A DNA stretch of 64,000 nucleotides from Loigolactobacillus zhaoyuanensis (GCF_003946385.1 NZ_RHOE01000003.1:1-64000), one strand, 5' to 3'; numbered from the stretch's first letter, positions 18,106-28,400 are shown. Numbers and translations: made by a program. Notes: a model not told the origin generated them from the sequence alone.

Positions 18106-18612
18106 ATGAATATACTACTCGTGAGTTTATTGATCCTCGGCGTAATTGCTTTAACGTTAATCGTTATGCTTGCCCGGCGTTTGCGGCGTAACCGAGCTTT
18201 GCGTTTGTTACAGCTAACTAGTCAAAAGGCAACTGATGCCGCTGCAGCGACGGCTATGCAGCAACTTAGTCAGCAACAATTATTACCAGCCTTAACGGCA
18301 CCATTAGTTTCACAAGTTGCGGCGGATATCTGGGGCCATGGTATTTTGGTTTTTGAGTATCAAGTTACAGCTGATACATTGACGCCGGTTCAGCTTAAGT
18401 TACTGACCCATCAGTTAGAACAAGCGTTGGCACAGGCTGCGCAACAGCAAAAATTGTCCGCTTTTAAGTCAGGCATTCCGGTTTTTTCGGTTTCAGATAT
18501 GTGGCTCTTAGCTGGCAATTTGCATTTTGATATTGCCTATTTGCGTAATCAAGCAACCTATGATTATGTCGCCGATATGCGTAAATTAAGCGTGGAAAAG
18601 GGAACAAATTAA
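18106..18612 (+). CDS. Membrane-anchored protein of unknown function
   Basis: A 168-residue protein with one N-terminal transmembrane helix (about residues 3-22) followed by an RRLRRNR positive stretch, so the rest is cytoplasmic. The soluble part is Gln/Ala-rich, and helical residues 35-115 could form coiled coil; the end contains mixed alpha/beta sequence (DIAYLRNQATYDYVADM). The start ATG 18106 has AAGGA upstream. It stands alone, convergent with def, separated by a bidirectional terminator. I do not recognise a family. Confidence 0.75.
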   Translation: MNILLVSLLILGVIALTLIVMLARRLRRNRALRLLQLTSQKATDAAAATAMQQLSQQQLLPALTAPLVSQVAADIWGHGILVFEYQVTADTLTPVQLKLLTHQLEQALAQAAQQQKLSAFKSGIPVFSVSDMWLLAGNLHFDIAYLRNQATYDYVADMRKLSVEKGTN

Positions 18613-18651
18613 GGACACTGCTGTAAAAGGTGCACCATTTATTAGGGATAG

Positions 18652-18697
18652 AAAAAACCGACTAAGTAGGAGTTATCCCCTGAATTAGTCGGTTTTT
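18652..18697. terminator. Bidirectional terminator between the 18106 gene and def
   Basis: AAAAAACCGACTAA and TTAGTCGGTTTTT are 13-bp complementary arms, with A-run and T-run flanks serving both convergent genes. Confidence 0.88.
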
Positions 18698-18730
18698 ACA
18701 GTAATTAGCTATACTTTTTTACACGTCTAT

Positions 18731-19288
18731 TTAATCGATCACTAAATCTTCATCTTGCATCGTAAATGGATGATCATGGTCAATGTGATCATAAAATAAA
18801 ACACCATGGAGATGATCGATTTCGTGTTGGCAAACAATGGCCGGATAATTTTTAAGACGAATTTTATGTTGCGTGCCTTCCAGATCATAATACCGTAAAG
18901 TGATCCGATCATGGCGCACAACGTAACCAGACACATCACGATCAACTGATAAGCAACCTTCACCCTCGGATAGTGCTGCACCTTGGACTGAGTGACTAAT
19001 AATGACTGGGTTGACGATCGTTTCTTTGAACAACGGCGCCGTGCCATCTTCGCTAGGCACTAGGACAGCTGCCATTTGCAGTGAGACATCGACTTGGGGT
19101 GCTGCTAGACCAACGCCAGCACGTAAATGATATTTCTCAGCAATCTCTGGATCCTGACTGTTTTCTAAGAATTCCATCATATCATGAGCTAGTTGTTGTT
19201 GTTCTTCAGATAAGGGAAATGTCGCTTTTTTTGCTTCTGCGCGTAGTGTGTCATTACCCTCGCGAATAATGTTTTTCATTGTGATCAA
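18731..19288 (-). CDS. def: Peptide deformylase
   Basis: It removes the formyl group from the N-terminal methionine of new proteins. All three PDF motifs are present: GVGLAAPQ (motif 1), EGCLSV (motif 2, metal-ligand Cys) and QHEIDHLHG (motif 3, HExxH metal site). The length of 185 and the insert before motif 2 fit Gram-positive type 2 PDFs. I kept the TTG start at 19288 because GGAGG is 9 nt upstream; the ATG at 19279 would have an 18-nt spacing. Monocistronic. Confidence 0.95.
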   Translation of the reverse strand: MITMKNIIREGNDTLRAEAKKATFPLSEEQQQLAHDMMEFLENSQDPEIAEKYHLRAGVGLAAPQVDVSLQMAAVLVPSEDGTAPLFKETIVNPVIISHSVQGAALSEGEGCLSVDRDVSGYVVRHDRITLRYYDLEGTQHKIRLKNYPAIVCQHEIDHLHGVLFYDHIDHDHPFTMQDEDLVID

Positions 19289-19518
19289 CTTACTTTACCT
19301 CCACCTTATTACCAATATTATGAGAATAGTTTAGCATAATTTTTGGTAAAAAAGAAAGCCGACTTGTATAGTGGGTTAAATGTTGTTGCGACTTACATCA
19401 ATTAGTTTAGATAGTATTGCCATATCGTTGATAGCTACAAAAAATAAATTTTTGAATTTTTCTTGTTCTAGCTTAAAATAGAGTTGAATCGATTTGGTTC
19501 TTGGGGAAGGGGTTGACT

Positions 19519-19552
19519 GAGTGTGATCAAGTTAATTAGCGCACACTCGTAA
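19519..19552 (+). promoter_or_regulatory. Leader hairpin with possible 9-codon ORF before the LDH-like gene
   Basis: GAGTGTG (19519-19525) and CACACTC (19542-19548) form a perfect 7-bp stem. A GTG at 19523, about 12 nt after the purine-rich GGGGAAGGGG, opens a 9-codon frame ending TAA at 19550, followed by TAG and then the ATG of the next gene in the same frame. The downstream gene has no clear SD of its own, so translation may depend on this leader. Confidence 0.4.
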
Positions 19553-19555
19553 TAG

Positions 19556-20479
19556 ATGAAGAATATTGTAATTTGTGGGAGTGCCGAGCGTGTTTACGCC
19601 GCAACTTTGGCCTGTTTATTGGCTGATTTTCCAATGACGATCAATCTATTAGTGGATGATGAATTAAATGATGGACGTTTCCAAGAATTGGTGAACGCTG
19701 CTGATCTACAAGCGAATATTACTGTACAGTCCGCGACGGAAGCTGTTTTCAAAACAGCTGATTTATTGTTAATTACGGACTTACAAACTGTATCTGCACA
19801 AATATCAGCGTTAGATTATGCAACGGCAATTTTACCGGCGTTCCGAAAACTGATCGCCAGCGCGATGGCAAATGGGTTTGCTGGCAAAATCTGTTTGTTG
19901 CAGAAATATGATGAGCTATTCACTTATTTTGCCTGGCGCTTTTCTGGGTTACCGCAAAATGATATTGTTGGTTTTGGTACCTTTCCGGCGACTTTATTGT
20001 TACAACGCCTATTGCAAAAGCAATTACGTGTTGGCCAGCAGGATATTCGTGCTTATGTTGTCGGAACGCAGCAACAGCCAATTATAGCTTGGAGTCGCGC
20101 TTATGTCGGTGTAACGCCAGTGCTGACCCTAGTTGCTAATGATACTACTGACTTTGACGCTGATAAAATGATGCAGTTAGAGCAACGCGTGCAAAAAGAA
20201 AGCGGCGTCGAGCAATTTGCATTACAAGCGATTTGTTTAAAACCAGTTTTGCAAGCTCTATTATTTGAAGCGGGTTTGCTATCGACTTTCACAACGCTAC
20301 ATGACTACAGTAATGACCAATTAGTTGCTTATAGCGCGCCGATCTATCTCAGCGGCTCGGGAGTACGACAAATAACCGAACTGTCACTAACTAAGGAAGA
20401 ACAAGCAGAGTTAGCGGCGGCATTGGCAGTAACACGAGATTTAATTACACAGATCGAACAAGGAGGTTTAGGTGTTTGA
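19556..20479 (+). CDS. LDH/2-hydroxyacid dehydrogenase-fold protein without catalytic residues
   Basis: A 307-residue protein with the L-lactate/malate dehydrogenase layout. GFGTFPATLLLQ (139-150) aligns with the GSGTSLDTARFR segment of LDHs, and VVGTQQQPIIAWS (168-180) with the GEHGDS loop. In real LDHs these carry Asp168, Arg171 and His195; here all are replaced. The N-terminal GSAERVY replaces the GxGxxG dinucleotide loop. It is therefore probably not a dehydrogenase, and may be a binding or regulatory relative. It overlaps the UPF0223 gene by 4 bp and is followed by an IMPase. The start ATG 19556 is the only plausible one and lacks a clear SD. Confidence 0.7.
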   Translation: MKNIVICGSAERVYAATLACLLADFPMTINLLVDDELNDGRFQELVNAADLQANITVQSATEAVFKTADLLLITDLQTVSAQISALDYATAILPAFRKLIASAMANGFAGKICLLQKYDELFTYFAWRFSGLPQNDIVGFGTFPATLLLQRLLQKQLRVGQQDIRAYVVGTQQQPIIAWSRAYVGVTPVLTLVANDTTDFDADKMMQLEQRVQKESGVEQFALQAICLKPVLQALLFEAGLLSTFTTLHDYSNDQLVAYSAPIYLSGSGVRQITELSLTKEEQAELAAALAVTRDLITQIEQGGLGV

Positions 20480-20754
20480 GTAACCAAAATTATCAATATC
20501 CTTTGGATGCAAATTGGACAAAGACTGAATTACTGCAGGTGATTGCTTTCTATCGAGCAGTTGAACAAGCGTATGAACAAGGTTGTGTGGTGGCTAGATT
20601 TTTAGCAGCTTATCAGGATTTCAAACAAATTGTACCAAGTAAATCTGAAGAAAAGCGGATCGATCGTGAATTCACCCAGGCTTCTGGTTACTCAATTTAT
20701 CGTGCAGTTCAAGCCGCTAAAAATGCGACTAGGAATCAATTTCAAATGAAATGA
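20476..20754 (+). CDS. UPF0223 family protein
   Basis: A 92-residue protein of the UPF0223 (YktA) family, recognised from the YPLDxxWTxxE start and the SGYSIYRAVQAA C-terminal part. Start TTG 20476 lies 9 nt after AGGAGG. No function is established; the family is a small helical cytoplasmic protein of Firmicutes, often next to an IMPase-like gene, as here (9-bp gap). Confidence 0.88.
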   Translation: MSNQNYQYPLDANWTKTELLQVIAFYRAVEQAYEQGCVVARFLAAYQDFKQIVPSKSEEKRIDREFTQASGYSIYRAVQAAKNATRNQFQMK

Positions 20755-20763
20755 GGTGTTTTC

Positions 20764-21543
20764 ATGGACCTATTGGAAATTAAAGCCATTAACACAGACG
20801 TGCAGCGCTGGCTGACCAAAGCAGCGACTAATTTACGCCAGCATTTAAATACTCATTTTCAAGTTCAAACTAAATCAGACCGCAATGATTTAGTCACTAA
20901 TTTTGATAAACAAACGGAAAATTTTTTAGTTGATCAAATTCGGCAAAACTTTCCAAATGACAAAATCGTTAGCGAAGAAGGTTTTGGCGATCAAGTTCAG
21001 ACTATGCAGGGTCGAGTTTGGTTTGTTGATCCAATCGATGGGACATTAAATTTCGTCAAACAACGGAATGATTTTGCAATGATGATCGGTTTATATGAAG
21101 ATGGTCGCAATGTATTAGGTTATATTCTGAATGTTATGACCGATGAACTATTGTGGGGTGGCCCAGAAATAGGATTACATCTTAATGAAAAAGTACAGCC
21201 GCTGCCGTTAGATCAGCCACTAGCTGCTGGATTATTTGGGGTCAATGGCCCGATGTTTGCGTATAATCACGAACATGTGCGTGATATTGCTTTTGCAAGT
21301 TCAGGTGCACGAATCTTAGGTAGCGCTGGGCTTGAATTTCAGCAGGTGATTTTAGGGCGGCAAGTTGGTTACATTTCACGCTTAGCGCCATGGGATGTTG
21401 CCGCTGGAAAAATTTTAGCCGAAACAGCAGGTTTATCGGTTACAACGATTGACGGCGACCCACTAGATATGCTAAAATCTCAAGTTGTATTGGTAACAAC
21501 GCGCCGCGCACTGCCAGAAGTTCAAAAAATTCGGCAGTCATAA
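20764..21543 (+). CDS. Inositol monophosphatase family protein
   Basis: A 259-residue Mg-dependent sugar-phosphate phosphatase. SEEGF carries the first metal glutamate, VDPIDGTLNF is the family signature (metal-binding Asp residues and catalytic Thr), and LAPWDVAAG carries the last metal-binding Asp. Bacterial members act on inositol phosphates, fructose bisphosphate, PAP or other small phosphates, so the substrate is left open. It ends the UPF0223-IMPase unit ahead of a terminator. Confidence 0.92.
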   Translation: MDLLEIKAINTDVQRWLTKAATNLRQHLNTHFQVQTKSDRNDLVTNFDKQTENFLVDQIRQNFPNDKIVSEEGFGDQVQTMQGRVWFVDPIDGTLNFVKQRNDFAMMIGLYEDGRNVLGYILNVMTDELLWGGPEIGLHLNEKVQPLPLDQPLAAGLFGVNGPMFAYNHEHVRDIAFASSGARILGSAGLEFQQVILGRQVGYISRLAPWDVAAGKILAETAGLSVTTIDGDPLDMLKSQVVLVTTRRALPEVQKIRQS

Positions 21544-21567
21544 AGGAAATTCATAAATAATAACGCA

Positions 21568-21596
21568 GGACTGTGGCAATGGTCACAGTTTTTTTA
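21568..21596 (+). terminator. Terminator after the IMPase gene
   Basis: ACTGTG (21570-21575) and CACAGT (21584-21589) with a run of seven Ts. Confidence 0.75.
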
Positions 21597-21647
21597 TGGC
21601 GTTAGGCGGATGTTTTCTGAAAAAAGATGCGCATCAGCATTATTTTC

Positions 21648-21656
21648 TGGTATAAT
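21648..21656 (+). promoter_or_regulatory. typA promoter (extended -10)
   Basis: TGGTATAAT is a consensus extended -10 about 118 bp before the typA start, leaving a leader of about 110 nt with small dyads (TGCC...GGCA) of unknown meaning. Confidence 0.6.
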
Positions 21657-21773
21657 ATGCTGTTGAGTGCAAATTTTGCCTGAACTGATAAGGCATATTA
21701 GTGCATTGTGCTGATAAAAAACTGTTTTGTGCTAATAAATAACCATTTTGTGTAGTAGAAAGGATAGAGTATA

Positions 21774-23621
21774 GTGAATCGTAGAGATGATATTCGCAAT
21801 ATCGCAATTATTGCCCACGTCGATCATGGTAAGACAACCTTAGTTAATGAAATGCTGAAACAATCTGATACTTTAGATGAACATATCAATTTAGAGGATC
21901 GGGCCATGGATACTAACCCAATTGAAAAAGAACGTGGGATCACGATCTTATCAAAGAACACGGCCGTCGATTATGCTGGTAAAAAAATCAACATTTTGGA
22001 CACACCAGGTCATGCTGATTTCGGGGGCGAAGTCGAACGGATCATGAAAATGGTCGATGGTGTTTTGTTAGTTGTCGATGCTTTTGAAGGAACAATGCCA
22101 CAAACACGGTTTGTTTTGAAAAAGGCTTTGGAACAACATTTAACACCGATCGTTGTCATTAATAAAATTGACCGTCCCGGCGCACGTCCTGAAGAGGTTG
22201 TCGATGAAGTTTTAGATTTATTCATTGAATTAGGTGCCGATGATGACCAATTAGAATTCCCAGTCGTTTATGCGAGTGCGATCAACGGTACTTCAAGCAT
22301 GGAATCAGATCCTGCTGCGCAAAAGCACACAATGGATCCTTTGTTTGATACGATCATCAAAACTATCCCAGCACCAATCGATAATTCTGACGAACCATTA
22401 CAATTCCAAGTTGCCTTATTAGACTACAACGAATATGTTGGTCGGATCGGGATCGGCCGTATTTTCCGTGGTAAAATTAAAGTCGGCGATCAAGTTTCTG
22501 TTTTGAAGCTCGATGGCTCAACTAAGAATTTCCGCGTCACGAAGTTATTTGGTTTCTTCGGCTTGAAGCGTGTTGAAATTAATGAAGCTAAAGCAGGCGA
22601 TTTAATTGCTGTTTCTGGTATGGAAGATATCTTCGTCGGTGAAACAGTGACACCAGTTGATCATCAAGAAGCATTACCAGTCTTGCGGATCGACGAACCT
22701 ACTTTACAGATGACTTTTGTTGCTAATGATTCACCATTTGCTGGCCAAGAAGGTGACTTTGTCACTGCCCGTAAATTGGAAGAACGTTTAAAGACACAAT
22801 TGCATACTGATGTTTCATTGCGAGTTGATGATACTGATTCAGGTAGTGCTTGGTTAGTTTCTGGTCGTGGCGAATTACATTTGTCAATTTTAGTTGAATC
22901 ATTACGTCGTGAAGGCTATGAATTACAGCTATCACGCCCACAAGTTATCTATCGCACGGTGGATGGTGTCTTGAGTGAACCATTTGAACAAGTAGTGATC
23001 GATACGCCTGAACAATATGTTGGTACGATCATTGACTCATTGTCCCAACGTAAAGGTGAAATGCAAAATATGGAAAGCGAAGGCAATGGTCAAACGCGCT
23101 TAACTTTCTTAGCACCTTCACGTGGTTTGATTGGCTATTCTTCAGAATTCCTTTCTCAAACTGCTGGTTACGGCATCATGAACCATACCTACGCTAAGTA
23201 CATGCCAGTAATTAAAAACTGGGAACCAGGTCGTCGTCAAGGTGCCTTAGTTTCAATTAATGCTGGTAAGACAACTACTTATAGTCTTGAAGGTATTGAA
23301 AGTCGTGGTCAGTTATTCTTAGGCGCTGCTACACCTGTCTATGAAGGCCAAGTTGTCGGCCAAAGTAACCGTGAAACTGATATTGCAGTTAACGTTACCA
23401 AGGGTAAAAAGCAGACCAACACACGGGCATCTGGTAAAGATCATTCCGCAGCAATTGCGGTTCCACGTAAGATGTCACTAGAAGAATCAATTGAATTCTT
23501 GAACGAGGATGAATACTGTGAAGTAACACCGCAAAGTATTCGTCTACGTAAAAAGATTCTTGATACTGGTGAACGTGAACGTGTTACTAAACGTCGTAAA
23601 ATCGCTTCGAAAAAAGCTTAA
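21774..23621 (+). CDS. typA: Translational GTPase TypA/BipA
   Basis: A 615-residue ribosome-binding GTPase important for ribosome assembly and stress or cold growth. G1 [10 protein letters not shown]2-containing ERGITI, G3 [10 protein letters not shown] and G4 NKIDRPGA are intact, followed by beta-barrel, EF-G-like domains III and V and the BipA-specific C-terminus ([12 protein letters not shown]...). Start GTG 21774 with GAAAGGATAGAG upstream. It is followed by a strong terminator, so it is monocistronic. Confidence 0.97.
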   Translation: MNRRDDIRNIAIIAHVDHGKTTLVNEMLKQSDTLDEHINLEDRAMDTNPIEKERGITILSKNTAVDYAGKKINILDTPGHADFGGEVERIMKMVDGVLLVVDAFEGTMPQTRFVLKKALEQHLTPIVVINKIDRPGARPEEVVDEVLDLFIELGADDDQLEFPVVYASAINGTSSMESDPAAQKHTMDPLFDTIIKTIPAPIDNSDEPLQFQVALLDYNEYVGRIGIGRIFRGKIKVGDQVSVLKLDGSTKNFRVTKLFGFFGLKRVEINEAKAGDLIAVSGMEDIFVGETVTPVDHQEALPVLRIDEPTLQMTFVANDSPFAGQEGDFVTARKLEERLKTQLHTDVSLRVDDTDSGSAWLVSGRGELHLSILVESLRREGYELQLSRPQVIYRTVDGVLSEPFEQVVIDTPEQYVGTIIDSLSQRKGEMQNMESEGNGQTRLTFLAPSRGLIGYSSEFLSQTAGYGIMNHTYAKYMPVIKNWEPGRRQGALVSINAGKTTTYSLEGIESRGQLFLGAATPVYEGQVVGQSNRETDIAVNVTKGKKQTNTRASGKDHSAAIAVPRKMSLEESIEFLNEDEYCEVTPQSIRLRKKILDTGERERVTKRRKIASKKA

Positions 23622-23630
23622 TTAAAATTT

Positions 23631-23674
23631 AAAGGGAGTAAATCTAGTTTTTCACTAGATTTACTCCCTTTTTG
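23631..23674 (+). terminator. typA terminator
   Basis: Perfect 17-bp arms (AAAGGGAGTAAATCTAG and its complement) around a 7-nt loop, followed by a T tract. Confidence 0.92.
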
Positions 23675-23764
23675 TATTCAATGTTGTAAAATCAAAAAAA
23701 TGGTTCAGCACATAATTAGTTTGACGACTTTTCTAGAACTCAGTGCGTTTTCAAAAAATTGCTA

Positions 23765-23856
23765 TGGTATAATATTGTTTTATAAAGGTAAGTTATTTTT
23801 TAACTTACTTGCATTAAGTTAGAAACAATTGATGGCAATTAGTTTTGCGATATAAT
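23765..23856 (+). promoter_or_regulatory. Two tandem promoters and a hairpin upstream of ylaN
   Basis: P1 is an extended -10 TGGTATAAT (23765-23773). P2 is TTGATG (23829-23834), 16 bp, TATAAT (23851-23856). Between them GTAAGTTA-TTTTT-TAACTTAC (23788-23808) forms a perfect 8-bp hairpin within the P1 transcript. Confidence 0.5.
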
Positions 23857-23887
23857 TTAATGAAATTTGGTAAAGGAGGCCGCGATA

Positions 23888-24172
23888 ATGACTGATGATC
23901 CACAAGCAATGACGGCAAGCGAGCTATTACAAGATGATGCCGACAGGATCGAAGAGCTGGTCAATAAACAGCGTGTTTCACTTTGTTTAAGTCAATGTCC
24001 TGCATTTGAAGAAGTAGTTGATACGCAAGTGTTTGGCTATTCAAAAGAAGTTATGTTAGCCGTTCGGCTGCATTTGATTCCTGAAAAGCATGGCCGTGAC
24101 TTGGTCCGCGACTTAGAGCAGCGGCTAAACGCCATCTATGCGGATAGTTTTGATAAACAAAAAAAGAAATAG
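23888..24172 (+). CDS. ylaN: YlaN family protein (UPF0358)
   Basis: A 94-residue protein matching YlaN, a small essential-or-important Firmicute protein that recent work links to iron homeostasis through the Fur regulator. The VFGYSKEVMLAVRLHLI core is characteristic. I chose ATG 23888, 8 nt after AAAGGAGG; an upstream in-frame TTG would include the SD. It is directly upstream of the ftsW-like gene, whose SD begins one base after the ylaN stop codon, implying coupling. Confidence 0.88.
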   Translation: MTDDPQAMTASELLQDDADRIEELVNKQRVSLCLSQCPAFEEVVDTQVFGYSKEVMLAVRLHLIPEKHGRDLVRDLEQRLNAIYADSFDKQKKK

Positions 24173-24189
24173 AAGGAGGTCGTTCCTCC
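24173..24189 (+). promoter_or_regulatory. ftsW Shine-Dalgarno inside a GC-rich hairpin
   Basis: GGAGG-TCGTT-CCTCC forms a perfect 5-bp stem that contains the SD of the ftsW-like gene and starts next to the ylaN stop codon. A ribosome finishing ylaN would melt it, so it favours coupled translation. Confidence 0.45.
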
Positions 24190-24190
24190 A

Positions 24191-25384
24191 TTGCGACAGA
24201 AATTACGGCGTAAGTTACATTATTTAGACTATTATATTTTAGTTCCTTACTTATTACTTTCTGGGATCGGCATTTTCATGGTCTTTAGTGCTAGTTCTGA
24301 CTATGTGATCATGCGCGGCGCCAGTCCTTATAGTTATTTGATCAAGCAAGCTATTTTTGTTGTTTTAGGTATAGGGATCGTAGCTTTTTTCTACAGTATT
24401 CGGTTAGAAATACTTAGAAGCGTTAATAAAATTTTAATTTTTATTGCACTTTTAATTCTTGCGTTAGGTTATTTACTTATTTTTGGTAAATCGGTCAATG
24501 GTGCTTCGGCGTGGATTAATGTGGGTTTTTTTAACATTCAACCTGTTGAATTTGCTAAGTTTATTTTGATTTGGTATTTGGCTTATGTTTTTAGTAAACG
24601 TGAGCAACAATTGGCGCATGCCGATCTTAAAATGTTGGGCCAAAATTTAGTTTACCCCGGTATTATTGCCGGAGTCATTATGTTTCTAGCAATCAGACAA
24701 CCAGATATCGGTGGTACTGCTATTTTAGCGGTTATTACCGTGGTGATGGTGTTTACTAGTGGGGCACGCTTCCGCTATGGTTTTGGCTTTAGTGCAATCG
24801 CTTTTGCCTTATTGTCTGCTGGTTTTATGTATTTACAGAAATTACCGATCCATGCCAGCAATAGCTATCAATATCGCCGCTTAATGGCATTTGTCCATCC
24901 GTTTGCCTTAGCGGGTACAGATGGGAAACAGCTAGTTAATTCTTATTATGCGATCAATAACGGTGGTTGGTTTGGCGTTGGTCTAGGCAATAGTATCCAA
25001 AAACGTGGTTATCTACCAGAGCCGTACACCGATTTTATTATTTCGATCACTGCCGAAGAACTAGGCTTGATTGCGGTGATCATTATTTTAGCGTTGGTTT
25101 ATTTTTTGGCGGCGCGGATCATTTTAGTCGGTATGCGGGCACATAGCGCTTTTAATGCCTTGCTTTGTATCGGAATTGGCGCCATGATCATGGTACAAAC
25201 AACGATCAATGTTGGCGGTATTTCCGGTCTACTTCCGATTACCGGGGTTACATTTCCCTTTGTGAGTTACGGGGGCTCATCCATGCTGGTGTTAGTGATT
25301 TCAATTGGGGTCGCACTGAATGTGAGTGCAACTGAGAAGGGAACATTGAGCGCTAAGCGTAAGCAAAAAATGAATAAAGGTTAG
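24191..25384 (+). CDS. ftsW: FtsW/RodA-family peptidoglycan glycosyltransferase
   Basis: A 397-residue SEDS protein with about 10 transmembrane helices. FSASSDY near TM1, KSVNGASAWI, QPDIGGT, and the long extracellular loop ending in the VGLGNSIQKRGYLPEPYTDFI segment are typical, as is TGVTFPFVSYGGSS near the end. SEDS proteins polymerise lipid II with a class B PBP partner at the septum (FtsW) or sidewall (RodA). The position beside ylaN and pyc supports FtsW. Start TTG 24191, 10 nt after AAGGAGGT. Confidence 0.92.
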   Translation: MRQKLRRKLHYLDYYILVPYLLLSGIGIFMVFSASSDYVIMRGASPYSYLIKQAIFVVLGIGIVAFFYSIRLEILRSVNKILIFIALLILALGYLLIFGKSVNGASAWINVGFFNIQPVEFAKFILIWYLAYVFSKREQQLAHADLKMLGQNLVYPGIIAGVIMFLAIRQPDIGGTAILAVITVVMVFTSGARFRYGFGFSAIAFALLSAGFMYLQKLPIHASNSYQYRRLMAFVHPFALAGTDGKQLVNSYYAINNGGWFGVGLGNSIQKRGYLPEPYTDFIISITAEELGLIAVIIILALVYFLAARIILVGMRAHSAFNALLCIGIGAMIMVQTTINVGGISGLLPITGVTFPFVSYGGSSMLVLVISIGVALNVSATEKGTLSAKRKQKMNKG

Positions 25385-25410
25385 TTTATAATGAAAGGGT
25401 GACATTTAGT

Positions 25411-28400
25411 ATGAAGAAAGTGCTGATCGCGAACCGGGGAGAGATTGCGGTACGTATTATTCGTGCGTGTGAGGAACTTGATTTAAAAACAGTCGGTATT
25501 TACGCCAAGGAAGATGAGTATTCACTTCACCGCTTTAAGGCGGACGAAGCTTATTTAGTTGGCGCCGGCAAACAGCCGATCGCCGCTTATTTAGATATTG
25601 AAGATATTATTCGAATTGCTAAAATGAGTGGTGCCGATGCGATTCACCCTGGATACGGTTTTTTATCAGAAAATGCACAGTTGGCAAGACGGTGTAAAGA
25701 ATCTGGGATCACTTTCGTTGGGCCAACGGCTGAATTATTAGAAATGTTTGGTGATAAGGTCGCAGCTAAGCGGGCGGCACATGAAGCCGGCGTCCAGGCA
25801 ATTCCAGGCAAAGACGAACCCGTAGCTGATTTAGCTGAGATCGAAGCCTTTGCCGCAACGTATGGCTATCCAATTATGATCAAGGCAGCCATGGGCGGTG
25901 GCGGTCGCGGCATGCGTATTGTACATAGTGCAGCAGAGTTGCCCGATAGTTACGCACGCGCTAAAAGTGAAGCTTTGCAGTCATTTGGTAGTGATGAGAT
26001 CTACGTTGAACGTTTCATTAAGTCAGCTAAGCATATTGAAGTTCAAATCCTAGCTGATCAGCATGGTAACGTCTTACATTTGTTTGAACGTGATTGTTCA
26101 GTGCAACGGCGTAATCAAAAAGTTATCGAAGTGGCACCTTGTGTGATGCTGACCGTACAGCAGCGTGAACGAGTTACCAGCGCAGCCGTCCGTTTTATGC
26201 AGCACGTTCATTATCAGAATGCCGCAACAATTGAATTTTTATTTGAACCAGCCAAAGATCAATTCTATTTTATTGAAGTGAATCCACGTGTTCAAGTTGA
26301 GCATACGATCACGGAAATGATCACTGGTATTGATATTGTTCAGACTCAATTAAAAATTGCCCAAGGTAAAGATTTGTTTACTGAGATCGGTTTACCACAG
26401 CAGGCTGATCTGCGGTTCCATGGAGCGGCAATTCAATGCCGAATCACTACTGAAGATCCGCTGAATCACTTTATGCCGGATACGGGTACGATTGAAACCT
26501 ATCAATCACCATCTGGTAATGGTGTTCGTTTAGATGGTGGTAATGCGTACGCTGGTGCGGTGATCACGCCTTATTTTGACTCATTATTAGTTAAGGTTTG
26601 TACGCATGCCTTTAATTTTGAACAGGCGACCCATAAAATGTTGCGCGTTTTGCGGGAATTCCAAATTCGTGGTGTTAAAACAAATATTGCGTTTATGGAA
26701 AAAGTGATTCAGCATCCTGAATTTACTTCAGGTAGAGCAGAAACAACGTTTATTGATAATACGCCAGCTTTGTTTGCAATCCCACGTTCAATCGATAATA
26801 GTACTCAAAAAATGCAATTTATCGGTGACATCACGATCAATGGCTATAATGATTTTGGTCATCATGAGAAAAAAGCTTATTCTACTGGTCAATTTAAAGC
26901 TGATTTTAAGCCATTTCCTAAGGAGCTAGTGACGGCAAAATCAGTTTTAGATACTGAGGGCCCTGATGCGGTCAACGTATGGTTAAAGAAACAAAATAAA
27001 CTATTATTGACTGACACTACATTCCGTGACGCTCATCAAAGTTTATTTGCAACGCGGATGCGCACGCATGACATGCTAGACATTGCTGACGGTATGCAAC
27101 AGGCCTTGCCCAATCTTTTCTCGTATGAAATGTGGGGTGGCGCAACGTTTGATGTGGCTTACCGTTTCTTAGTTGAAGATCCGTGGGTTCGGCTGAAGCA
27201 GTTACGGCAAAAGATGCCCCATACTTTATTTCAGATGCTATTTCGCGGTAGTAACGCAGTTGGCTATCAAAACTATCCTGATAACGTTTTAGCTGAGTTT
27301 ATCAAGCAGGCCGCAACCGACGGCATCGATGTTTTCCGGATCTTTGATAGTTTGAACTGGGTACCACAGTTAGAAAAGAGTATTCAAGCAGTTCGTGATG
27401 CTGGTAAAATTGCTGAAGCAACCATTTGTTATACTGGCGATATTTTAGATCCGACTAAGCACAAATACGATTTGAAATATTATCAAGATTTGGCTCGTGA
27501 GCTCGAGGCAACCGGAGCACATATTATTGGGATTAAGGATATGGCTGGACTGTTGAAGCCGGAAGCGGCGTACCGATTAGTTTCGACCTTGAAAGCAACC
27601 GTCGATCTACCGATTCATTTGCACACTCATGATACGCCAGGCAATGGTGTGAGCACATATCAGCGTGCAGCGGCGGCGGGTGTAGATATCGTTGATGTGG
27701 CGCAGAGTGCTTTATCGGGCACTACTAGCCAGCCAAGTATGGAAAGTTTATATTATGCCTTAACTGATGATCCACGCCAACCTGACTTAGATATTCAAGC
27801 TGCTGAGCAACTTAATCATTACTTTGAAGGCATTCGGCCGTTTTATGCTGACTTTGCTAATGGTTTAAACGCACCGGTAACCGAAAACTATACCGCACAA
27901 ATGCCTGGTGGCCAGTATTCTAATTTACGGCAGCAAGCGAGTGCAGTTGGTTTAGGCGATCGTTGGGAAGACGTGAAGCAAATGTACACGACCGTTAACC
28001 AGATGTTTGGTGATATTATTAAAGTGACACCATCGTCTAAAGTTGTTGGTGACATGGCCTTATTTATGGTACAACATCAATTAACTGATGCTGATGTCTA
28101 CGCCAAGGGGGACACAATCGATTTTCCTGATTCAGTTGTTAAATTCTTTATGGGCGATCTTGGTCAACCGGTTGGTGGTTTCCCAGAAAAATTACAAAAG
28201 ATTATTTTAAAAGGAAAAACACCACTAACCGTACGCCCAGGTAGCTTAGCCAAACCAGTAGATTTTGCGGCAGTGAAGGCAGAATTAGCGGAAAAAATTC
28301 AAGAAGAACCAACCAATGAAGAAGTTTTAAGCTATTTAATGTATCCAGACGTTTTCTTGGATTATCATGCACGTAAAGAAGTTTACGGTGATGTATCAAC

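Noticed and set aside
19556-20479. Calling this gene L-lactate or hydroxyisocaproate dehydrogenase
   Set aside because: The catalytic His, Arg and Asp positions are substituted and the cofactor loop is altered.
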